Assembly (NCBI GenBank): GCA_964530525.1 | Contig: CAZHBH010000008.1 | Span: 1-48,590, forward strand | Source: CAYNQN01 sp964530525 | GTDB lineage: Bacteria; Actinomycetota; Acidimicrobiia; Acidimicrobiales; Acidimicrobilacustridaceae | DNA length: 48,590 bases | Direction: 5' to 3' | Part shown: one piece after another, positions 15,295 through 22,815 of the stretch | Layout: each line of letters begins with the position of its first letter | Position numbering within the stretch: the stretch's first letter is position 1 | Program-made: the position numbers and the translations under genes | Notes under the pieces: model-generated | What the model was told of the DNA's origin: nothing | The model's input: only the letters and a program-made list of their open reading frames with translations | Databases searched by the model: none

Positions 15295-18200
15295 TCACGC
15301 AGCCGCGACCCGCGTGGCTGCACCCGACGAGATCCGCTGGACGCGGTCGCGGGGCAGGATGTGCCAGAGGTGCTCGATGGTCTCTTCCCAATCGTCGAGC
15401 AGCTCGCGGCCACGCCGTGAGCCCGTCAGCTCGACGTGGCGCTCCACCAGCCACAGCAGCTCGCCCAACGCCTCGTGGTCGGGCCGCAGTATCTCCACCA
15501 GGTCGCCGTTCACCCGAGTGGTCACGCGCTCGGGCACCGGGTCCCACAGGAAGGCCTGGCCGCCGGTCATGCCCGCGCCCAGGTTGTAGCCGATGCGACC
15601 CAGCACCACCACGGTGCCGCCGGTCATGTACTCGCAGCAGTGGTCGCCCACGGCCTCGACTATGGCCAGCGCACCCGAGTTGCGCACGGCGAAGCGCTCG
15701 CCCACCGCTCCCGCCACGAACAGCTCGCCACCGGTGGCGCCGTACAGGCAGGTGTTCCCCACCAGGACCGACGAAGAGCCCCGGCTGATGCCGGACGCAT
15801 CGATCAGGTCGTTGGCAGGCGGGCGGATGACGATGCGGCCGCCGCCCATCCCCTTGCCGACGTAGTCGTTGGCCTCGCCCACCAGCTCCATCTCCACCCC
15901 GTGCGTGAGGAACGCCCCGAAGCTCTGGCCGGCGGAGCCGTCGAAGCGCACCTTGGCGGTCCCCTTCGGAGGGCTCATGCCGAACTCGAGGGCTATGGCC
16001 CCCGAGAGGGCGGCGCCCACCGAGCGCGACTCGGTGGTGATCGGGTAGGCCAGCTCCACCTCGTCGCCGTCCCACACGTCGCGGAACGCGTCGGCGAGCA
16101 GGGTGTCGCCCAGCCTCGATCGGGGGTCCTGCAGCTCGACGCGCTCCACGAAGCGGCGTGGCCCCTCCGCGTCGGCGGGCGCTTCGAGCAGCACCGAGAG
16201 GTCGAAGCTGTCGGTGCGGGGGTCTCCTGTGGCGCGCTGGCGCAGCATGTCGACCCGACCGATCACCTCGTCGAGCGTGCGTGCGCCCAGGCGGGCCAGC
16301 TCCCTGCGCACCTCCTCGGCCATGAACAGCATGTAGGCGGCCACCCCCTCGGGAGTGCCGATGAAGTTCGCCCTCAGGTGGGGTCGCTGGGTGGCGATCC
16401 CGGGCTTGCAGGTGTCGCGGTGGCAGGCGCGCAGCATGATGCAGCCCTCGGCGATCATGGCCGAGGTGCCGAAGCTGTACTCGTCGGCCCCGAGCAGGGC
16501 GGCGAGCATCACGTGACGGCCGGTCATGAACCCGCCGTCGACGCGGATGCGAGCCCTGCTGCGCAGGCCGTTCTCCACCAGGGCCCTCTGCGTGTCGGCC
16601 AGGCCCAGCTCCCAAGGCCCGCCGGCGTGCTTGATGGACGAGAGGGGGCTGGCCCCCGTGCCGCCGTTGTGGCCCGAGATGTGCACCACGTCGGCCAGCG
16701 CCTTCACCACGCCCGCCGCGATGGTGCCCACGTTGTCGGTGGCCACCAGCTTCACCGACACCTGTGCGGCGTTCACCTGCTTGAGGTCGTATATGAGCTG
16801 GGCGAGGTCTTCGATCGAGTAGATGTCGTGGTGGGGTGGGGGGGAGATGAGGCCGACCCCGGGCTGGGTGTAGCGGAGCTTGGCGATCTCGGCCGACACC
16901 TTGTGCCCCGGCAGCTGGCCGCCTTCTCCGGGCTTGGAGCCCTGTGCCATCTTGATCTGGATCTCGTCGGCGAACGCCAGGTACTCCGGCGTGACGCCGA
17001 AGCGCCCCGAGGCCACCTGCTTGATCTTGGAGTTGCGGTCGTCGCGGCCCTGGCCGCGGGTGCGGAAGCGCTCCGGGTCCTCCCCGCCCTCTCCGCAGTT
17101 CGACTGCCCGCCGATGAGGTTCATCGCCTGGGCGAGGGTCTCGTGGGCCTCCTTGGAGAGGGCCCCGTGCGACATGGCACCCGTGGAGAAGCGGCGCACT
17201 ATCTCGCTCGCCGGCTCCACCTCGTCGAGCGGCACCGGCGCGGTCCCCTCCAGCGGCACCATCTCGAGCAGGTCGTGGAGCTCTATGGGCTTGCGCTCGT
17301 TGACGAGGCTCGCGAACCGCTCGTAGGTTTCGTAGGACTCGCTGCGGATGGCGCGCTGGAGGGCGTGGGCGCCGATCATCTCGGGTGTCGGGGCGTCGAC
17401 CCCGGGCACCTCGGCCACGGCCGTCAGCTGGTTGAGGGCGTCGACGACCTCCTTGGACTTGCCGTGCTCCTCACCTCCCTTGCGCACGCGCACGAAGCCG
17501 GGCGAGGTCATGTCGACCTTCTCGCCGTCGTCCGGGTAGGCCTGGGAGTGGCGCTCGAGCACGTCCTCGCCCAGCGCCTCCCAACCGATGCCCCCGACGG
17601 GTGACGGAGTTCCCGCGAAGCACGTGTCGACCACCGACCCGTCGAGACCCAGGACCTCGAAGATCTGGGCTCCCCGGTACGACTCGACCGTGCTGATGCC
17701 CATCTTCGACATGATCTTGAGGACGCCGGCCTCGGTGGCGGCCCTGAAGCGGTCCTGCGCCTCGGGGCTCACCACGGTGTCGCTGTCGTCGGCGTCGGCC
17801 TCAGCGGCGACGGTCTGCAGCACGAGCCGGGGTGAGACGGCGTCGGCGCCGTAGCCGAGCAGAGCGGCCACGTAGTGGACGTCGCGAGCGTCGTCGGTGA
17901 TCACCACGAGGCTGGTCTCCGACCGCAGCTTCGAGTCGATGAGCTTGTGGTGGATCGCCCCGGTGGCGAGGAGGCTCGGGACGGGAGCCCGCGTCGAGCC
18001 CATGGCGCCGTCGTCGATGATGAGCACACCTGCCCCGTCCCGCACCGCCACCTCTGCCTGCGCGGCGAGGTCTTCCACGGCGCGGCGCAGGCCCCCGGGG
18101 CCCTCGGCGACCGGGAAGGTGGCGTCGAGCACCACGGTGGGGAAGGGGTTTATGTCGGGGTGGCGCAGTGCGGCGACGGCGTCGGGGTACAAGAAGAACG

Positions 18201-19782
18201 AGTCGAGCACGAACAGCCTCGACGCCTCGGGCCCCTGGAGCAGCAGCGGGCTGCGGGGTCCGAGCATCGTGCGAAGGCTCATCACCAAGCGCTCGCGCAG
18301 CGGGTCGATGGGCGGGTTGGTGACTTGGGCGAACCGCTGCTTCAAGTAGTGGTGGATCGGCCTGGACCGGCCGGCCATGGGAGGAAGAGGGGTGTCGTCG
18401 CCCATCGAGAAGGTGGGCTCGTAGCCCTCGGAGGCCATCGGCTTGATGACCATGGCCAGCTCTTCCTTGGTGTAACCGTGGGCCACCTGTCGGTTGAGCA
18501 GGTCGCCCGGGTGCTCGTCGACCGGGTTGCCCAGGCCCACGTGGTAGAGGCCCTCGGCTGCCCATTGGGCGAACGGTGCCGACTGCGCCAGCTGGTTCTT
18601 GAGCGACCGGTTGCGGATGAGCCCGCGCGTCGGGGAGACGTAGATCATGTGGCCGGGACCCAGCCTCCCCCGCTCCACGGCGCCGTGGTTGGCAACGTCG
18701 AGGGCACCTGCCTCCGAGGAGCACACCACCGTGCCGTCTTCGCAGACCGCGTAGCGCAGGGGGCGCAGGCCGTTGCGGTCGAGCAGGGCGCCCACACCGG
18801 CACCGTCGGTGAATATGAGGCCAGCAGGGCCGTCCCAAGGCTCCATGAGCGTCGAGTGGTACTCGTAGAAGCCCAGCACGTCGGGGTCGAGGTCGCGGGC
18901 GCCCTCCCACGCCTCGGGCACCAGCATCGCCATGGCGTGGCACACGGGCCGTCCGCCCCTCACCAGCAGCTCGGCGGCCTCGTCGAGGCGGCTCGAGTCG
19001 GATCCGTCCGAGTCGAGGACCGGACGGAAGAGCTCCTCGGGCCCCAGGCCCACCTCCTCGGTGCCCAGGCGCGCCCTGGCGAGCATGCGGTTCTCGTTGC
19101 CGCCGATGGTGTTGATCTCGCCGTTGTGGCAAGACATGCGGAAGGGCTGCGCCCGCTCCCATGTGGGTGTCGTGGTGGTGGAGAAGCGCTGGTGGAAGAT
19201 GGCGAACGGGGCCTCGAAGCGGTCGTCGGCCAGGTCGAGGTAGAACTCGGCGAGGCGGTCGGCGACGACCAGGCCCTTGTAGACGACGGTCCTGAAGGAG
19301 CAGGAGGCGACGTAGGTGCCCGTGGTGGCGACCTGGATGCGCCTGCGCAGGCGATAGGCGGCGGCTTCGTCGGCATCTCCGTCCTGCGGACCCGACGTGC
19401 GGAAGACCGCCTGGACGATGGTGGGCCGGCTCGCCAGAGCCAGCTCGCCCAGCACCGATGCGTCGGTGGGGGGCGTGCGCCACTCGACCAGCTCCAGACC
19501 CTCTTCGACCAGGGCCTTCTCGACGCTGGGGCGGGGGTCGTCGCCGCGGACGAACAACGTGGCGACCCCGTTCCCCTCGCCGAAGATGGCGCTCGGGATG
19601 GTGGTGAGAAGGCCGGTGCCGTCCGATGTGAGGGCATCGGCCGCCACGGCTCCTCGGTGCTTCACGCACGCGAGCCCACGGAGGGCCGTCTCGACTATGG
19701 AGCGCGAAGGGCGGCCTTGGCCGTCGGCGACGAAGCCGATCCCGCAGGCGTCCAGCTCTCTTCGGGGGTTGTGATCGGGCAT
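15295..19782 (-). CDS. gltB: Glutamate synthase, large (alpha) subunit
   Basis: The product is 1495 aa, the normal size. Start is ATG at 19782 behind AGAGGA. Residue Cys13 (DACGIGFVADGQGRPS) is the N-terminal nucleophile of the class II glutamine amidotransferase domain after removal of a 12-residue propeptide. The central and FMN-binding synthase domains follow (GFMTGRHVMLAALLGADEYS), then the 3Fe-4S ligands in MLRACHRDTCKPGIATQ (near 1110-1120) and the C-terminal GXGXG beta-helix (GEANDYVGKGMGGGRIVIRP). It makes two glutamates from glutamine and 2-oxoglutarate. The small NADPH subunit (gltD) is not adjacent on either side. Confidence 0.97.
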   Translation of the reverse strand: MPDHNPRRELDACGIGFVADGQGRPSRSIVETALRGLACVKHRGAVAADALTSDGTGLLTTIPSAIFGEGNGVATLFVRGDDPRPSVEKALVEEGLELVEWRTPPTDASVLGELALASRPTIVQAVFRTSGPQDGDADEAAAYRLRRRIQVATTGTYVASCSFRTVVYKGLVVADRLAEFYLDLADDRFEAPFAIFHQRFSTTTTPTWERAQPFRMSCHNGEINTIGGNENRMLARARLGTEEVGLGPEELFRPVLDSDGSDSSRLDEAAELLVRGGRPVCHAMAMLVPEAWEGARDLDPDVLGFYEYHSTLMEPWDGPAGLIFTDGAGVGALLDRNGLRPLRYAVCEDGTVVCSSEAGALDVANHGAVERGRLGPGHMIYVSPTRGLIRNRSLKNQLAQSAPFAQWAAEGLYHVGLGNPVDEHPGDLLNRQVAHGYTKEELAMVIKPMASEGYEPTFSMGDDTPLPPMAGRSRPIHHYLKQRFAQVTNPPIDPLRERLVMSLRTMLGPRSPLLLQGPEASRLFVLDSFFLYPDAVAALRHPDINPFPTVVLDATFPVAEGPGGLRRAVEDLAAQAEVAVRDGAGVLIIDDGAMGSTRAPVPSLLATGAIHHKLIDSKLRSETSLVVITDDARDVHYVAALLGYGADAVSPRLVLQTVAAEADADDSDTVVSPEAQDRFRAATEAGVLKIMSKMGISTVESYRGAQIFEVLGLDGSVVDTCFAGTPSPVGGIGWEALGEDVLERHSQAYPDDGEKVDMTSPGFVRVRKGGEEHGKSKEVVDALNQLTAVAEVPGVDAPTPEMIGAHALQRAIRSESYETYERFASLVNERKPIELHDLLEMVPLEGTAPVPLDEVEPASEIVRRFSTGAMSHGALSKEAHETLAQAMNLIGGQSNCGEGGEDPERFRTRGQGRDDRNSKIKQVASGRFGVTPEYLAFADEIQIKMAQGSKPGEGGQLPGHKVSAEIAKLRYTQPGVGLISPPPHHDIYSIEDLAQLIYDLKQVNAAQVSVKLVATDNVGTIAAGVVKALADVVHISGHNGGTGASPLSSIKHAGGPWELGLADTQRALVENGLRSRARIRVDGGFMTGRHVMLAALLGADEYSFGTSAMIAEGCIMLRACHRDTCKPGIATQRPHLRANFIGTPEGVAAYMLFMAEEVRRELARLGARTLDEVIGRVDMLRQRATGDPRTDSFDLSVLLEAPADAEGPRRFVERVELQDPRSRLGDTLLADAFRDVWDGDEVELAYPITTESRSVGAALSGAIALEFGMSPPKGTAKVRFDGSAGQSFGAFLTHGVEMELVGEANDYVGKGMGGGRIVIRPPANDLIDASGISRGSSSVLVGNTCLYGATGGELFVAGAVGERFAVRNSGALAIVEAVGDHCCEYMTGGTVVVLGRIGYNLGAGMTGGQAFLWDPVPERVTTRVNGDLVEILRPDHEALGELLWLVERHVELTGSRRGRELLDDWEETIEHLWHILPRDRVQRISSGAATRVAAA

Positions 19783-19999
19783 AGCTCTATCCTCTGGTTG
19801 CCTAAGCGCGAGCATTTGGAATGCCGTGGGTGCTCTGTGCCTGGCGACCGGGGGCGCTTCATCGTCGTTGAAGAACGCGGCGCCGTTGCCCTTCAGCCCC
19901 GATCTGGCTGACACACCCTACCGCGAGAGGTGGCTCATCCCTCTTGCAGATGGCGTCGACATCTCGTGCGGGCCTCGCGGCACGTGGCGGCGGGCGCCG

Positions 20000-20239
20000 T
20001 CAAGAGGCCGCGAGTCGCCTCTCGACCCTCGCGATGATCTGGCTCGGCTTCACGTCGAGCGCCTTGGCGATCTCCCAGACCGTGGCGATGGTGGGCGAGT
20101 TTCGCCCTCGTTCGATCAACGAGACGTACGTGCGGTGGCGGTTGCACGCGTACGAGAGCGCTTCTTGTGAGAGGCCCGCCTTCAGGCGGAGCTCCCTCAC
20201 CACTTGACCGAAGGTGGTCTCGAGAGAACTGGTGGCCAT
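20000..20239 (-). CDS. Small XRE-family DNA-binding protein
   Basis: The product is 79 aa, with ATG at 20239. It is almost entirely one HTH_XRE domain: FGQVVRELRLKAGLSQEALS, then a recognition helix in YVSLIERGRNSPTIATVWEI and a final helix KALDVKPSQIIARVE. There is no effector domain. It sits 217 bases upstream of gltB on the same strand and 74 bases downstream of the acyltransferase gene, and could regulate gltB. The 19783-19999 spacer holds no gene; I see no clear riboswitch in it. Confidence 0.85.
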   Translation of the reverse strand: MATSSLETTFGQVVRELRLKAGLSQEALSYACNRHRTYVSLIERGRNSPTIATVWEIAKALDVKPSQIIARVERRLAAS

Positions 20240-20313
20240 GGTGCACCTACGGGTGGGACGGGCGTGAAGGGCAACAGCATAGATGAGTTGGTCCGATCTG
20301 GATGAGTGGACAC

Positions 20314-21153
20314 TCACATGCCTGCAGGATCGTCCCCCGGGTCCGGCTCGGCTCGCAGGGCCCACGCTCGACGCCATCCATCCGGCATCGGCCCTTGGAG
20401 CGAAGGGGTGGTGCCCGCATGTGCTCGCCTGCGGGCCTGCCACCAATCGGTGCTCGCCTCATCGGCCAGGGCGGCCACCGCACGTTCGATGCGGGCGGCG
20501 AAGCGACGAGAGCTCTCGGCCTCTCCCGGCACCAGCGGCCAGCCGAAGGTCACGTCTGTGCGCGAGGGCCTGGGCACCACGCTGCCCTTGCTCAGGATCT
20601 GCCCGGTGCCGCTCACGAAGATGGGAACCACCGGAACGCTGCAGCGCGTGGCGAGGTAGGCGGCGCCACCGCGGAACGGCTGACCCCAGCCGTCGGGGCT
20701 CCGGCCCCCCTCGGGGAAGATCAGCATGCTCCAGCCGTCGTCGATGAGCTGGGCCGAGATGTCGGCAGAGCGGCGCGCCACCTTCTGGCGCTCCACCGGG
20801 ATGGCCCCGATGAAGAGGGCCGAGAGCGCGCCGGTCACCTTGTCGCGGAAGAAGTAGTCGGCGGCGGCGGCGATGAACAGGTGGTGCTTCCAGGGCTCCG
20901 GGATGACCGACAGGAGCAGCGGCGTGTCTATGTGGCTGTGGTGGTTGGCTGCGAACACGGCGGGACCCTCCAGGCCCTCGAGCCTGTCGAGCCCGTGAAC
21001 GGTGGGCGGGGCGATCAGCCGAATGGCCGGGCGGACGACGGTCTCCACCAACGTGGCCCGCACGAGCCTGGCCGGATAGGTGCGGGCCCAGGCCGTCTCG
21101 TCGGCCTTGTCGAGGCTCGGGTCACGCTTCTCGGCGCTCGCCCGCGCGTTCAC
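20314..21153 (-). CDS. 1-acyl-sn-glycerol-3-phosphate acyltransferase-like protein (PlsC family)
   Basis: The product is 279 aa. The two PlsC signatures are clear: NHHSHID (the HX4D catalytic pair, His71-Asp76) and FPEGGRS (145-151), which binds the phosphate of the acceptor. A further block, AYLATRCSVPVVPIFVSGTG, is typical of the family. It transfers an acyl group to a lysophospholipid or related glycerol lipid at the membrane. It is the last gene of the leftward operon with the acyl reductase fusion and the LarA-like protein, 64 bases after the latter, so its acceptor may be an unusual lipid. Confidence 0.88.
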   Translation of the reverse strand: MNARASAEKRDPSLDKADETAWARTYPARLVRATLVETVVRPAIRLIAPPTVHGLDRLEGLEGPAVFAANHHSHIDTPLLLSVIPEPWKHHLFIAAAADYFFRDKVTGALSALFIGAIPVERQKVARRSADISAQLIDDGWSMLIFPEGGRSPDGWGQPFRGGAAYLATRCSVPVVPIFVSGTGQILSKGSVVPRPSRTDVTFGWPLVPGEAESSRRFAARIERAVAALADEASTDWWQARRRAHAGTTPSLQGPMPDGWRRAWALRAEPDPGDDPAGM

Positions 21154-21217
21154 TCGGTGCCCTCGCCGTCCACGGGTCGATCTACGAGCCGCGGAGCGGT
21201 AGCGGAGGCCGCCGCCG

Positions 21218-22813
21218 TCACGACACGTCCGCCGTGAGCATGGGCGGGCAGTGCAGGTGCGTGATGGTGGCGTCGCTGCCGACGACGTCGCTGGCGAGCT
21301 CGAGGGCGTCGTCGAGCGTCGAGGCCGGGCGTAGGCCCAGGCGCCTCACAGCGTCGGGGTCGCCGCCGACGACGATCACCCGGCCGAGGTGCTCCAGCGC
21401 GCGGCTGGCCTGCCGCCACACGCCGAAGGGGTGCGCCCCGTGGAACGCGTACGAGCTCCTGTAGAGGTGCCGGTACCACTCGTCGGTGGCGAAGGCCTTC
21501 TCGTGGCGATCCAGCTCGGCCTCGGCTGCCTGGGGCCCGTGACCGCCAGGGCCGGCCTCTGCCGATCCGGCGAGCACCTCGGGCAGAACGCGCTCGAAGA
21601 AGTCGAGGTAGCTGGGGTGGTGCACAGGGTCGAACTGACGAGGGGTGGGGTGGCTCATGATCACGACGCCCCCCTCGCGGACGAGCGGCCTTCCGGTGTG
21701 GAGGTTCCCGAAGCAGGCCAGCCCCAGCCAGCGCACGAGCACTGGGTTGACCGAGGAACCGATGCTGAACGGGCTGAGCCCGGGGAGACCCATGGTGACG
21801 ACGTCGGTCTGGCCGTCGACCTCCACCAGCTGGCGGGCGGTGGCCTCTGCGGCTGCGGCCGAGTGGGCGAGCTCCACGGGCCCGGCGTGCACCGAGGCGA
21901 TGCGAAGCGGGGCACGCCACGTCCCCTGGGCCTTCTGGCGGACGCCGGAGGGCAGCAGCTCGAGGCCGGCGCGCATGGCGGCGAACGTCGCCTTGTCGCG
22001 CAACGACCACTCCCACTCCCGCTTGCCCAGCACCGAGAGCGCTCCCACGTAGGGATCGCCCCCGAGGGTCGCCACCACGGCGAAGGTGGGGGGGCCGGAA
22101 CGGTGGAGGACCTCGCCCATCTCGGGCCGGAAGCCTCCTCGCAGGGTGGCGTGCGACGAGAGTCCTTCCAGCACCGGACGCCATCCCCAGCCATCACCTT
22201 CGGGGGTGAGCGCCGGGGGGTGCCAGCCGGGCTGGTGCACGTGCAGGTAGACGAGCAGGTCGCTCTCGGCGGCGCGGCGGTTGAGCTCTACGGCCTGCCC
22301 GTCGGGGGTGGCCCCCACGACCACCAGCCCCTCGGGGTCCTCCGCGTCGTGCTGGGAGAGCAGGCCGCTGGAGGCGAAGGCGTCGTGGGCTCGCTCACCG
22401 AGGAGGTGGCGCAGCTCGCTGGTGGTCATCCTGCGGCGCAGCCCTATCGCTGCCAGCAGCACCACGTCGTCCACACCAGCGGCAGCCGCCTGCTCCAGCA
22501 CCTCCTCGACCATCCGCTGGCGCGAGTCGGGCGCGCGCATGGAGGGAAGGGGGGTGGAGAGGTCGTCGAAGGCGATGGTGAGCTTCATGCCCGGTCGCAG
22601 CAGTGCGGCCAGGGGTTCGGATCCGCCCAGCGGCTCGGCGAGCGCATCTGCCACCTTCACGTCGGATCGACCCCTGACGATCGCGGGCTCGGGGGCGTAG
22701 ACGACCCGGGAGCGTCCGGCGGGGAGGTGCTCGAGGCGCAGCCGATCGCCGTGGTGGAACACCACGGGAGGGCTCGAGCGGACTATCTCGGCGACGAAGC
22801 CTGGTCGAGGCAA
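21218..22813 (-). CDS. LarA-like (DUF2088) protein lacking canonical catalytic residues
   Basis: The product is 531 aa. The TTG at 22813 follows GAGAGGAG and lies two bases after the stop of the upstream gene; no better start exists nearby. The N-terminal half aligns by eye with nickel-dependent lactate racemase LarA: IAFDDLSTPLPS matches the SSDHTRPVPS block and VLLAAIGLRRRMTTSELRHL matches VATGFHRPSTHEEL. At positions equivalent to L. plantarum His108 and Lys184 (which anchors the nickel-pincer cofactor) this protein appears to have Arg, and His174 is not aligned. It is about 100 residues longer than LarA. Lactate racemase activity is therefore doubtful; the lipid-operon context suggests another 2-hydroxyacid or structural role. 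Confidence 0.7.
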   Translation of the reverse strand: MPRPGFVAEIVRSSPPVVFHHGDRLRLEHLPAGRSRVVYAPEPAIVRGRSDVKVADALAEPLGGSEPLAALLRPGMKLTIAFDDLSTPLPSMRAPDSRQRMVEEVLEQAAAAGVDDVVLLAAIGLRRRMTTSELRHLLGERAHDAFASSGLLSQHDAEDPEGLVVVGATPDGQAVELNRRAAESDLLVYLHVHQPGWHPPALTPEGDGWGWRPVLEGLSSHATLRGGFRPEMGEVLHRSGPPTFAVVATLGGDPYVGALSVLGKREWEWSLRDKATFAAMRAGLELLPSGVRQKAQGTWRAPLRIASVHAGPVELAHSAAAAEATARQLVEVDGQTDVVTMGLPGLSPFSIGSSVNPVLVRWLGLACFGNLHTGRPLVREGGVVIMSHPTPRQFDPVHHPSYLDFFERVLPEVLAGSAEAGPGGHGPQAAEAELDRHEKAFATDEWYRHLYRSSYAFHGAHPFGVWRQASRALEHLGRVIVVGGDPDAVRRLGLRPASTLDDALELASDVVGSDATITHLHCPPMLTADVS

Positions 22814-22815
22814 GG

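Noticed and set aside
17875..19911. Long open frame (678 codons) on the + strand opposite gltB
   Set aside because: It is antisense to intact glutamate synthase, shows only shadow composition (His, Arg, Gly-rich with no motifs), and results from high GC.
19783..19999. Possible riboswitch or structured leader upstream of gltB
   Set aside because: I looked for known glutamine, c-di-AMP and T-box features on the minus strand and could not support any.
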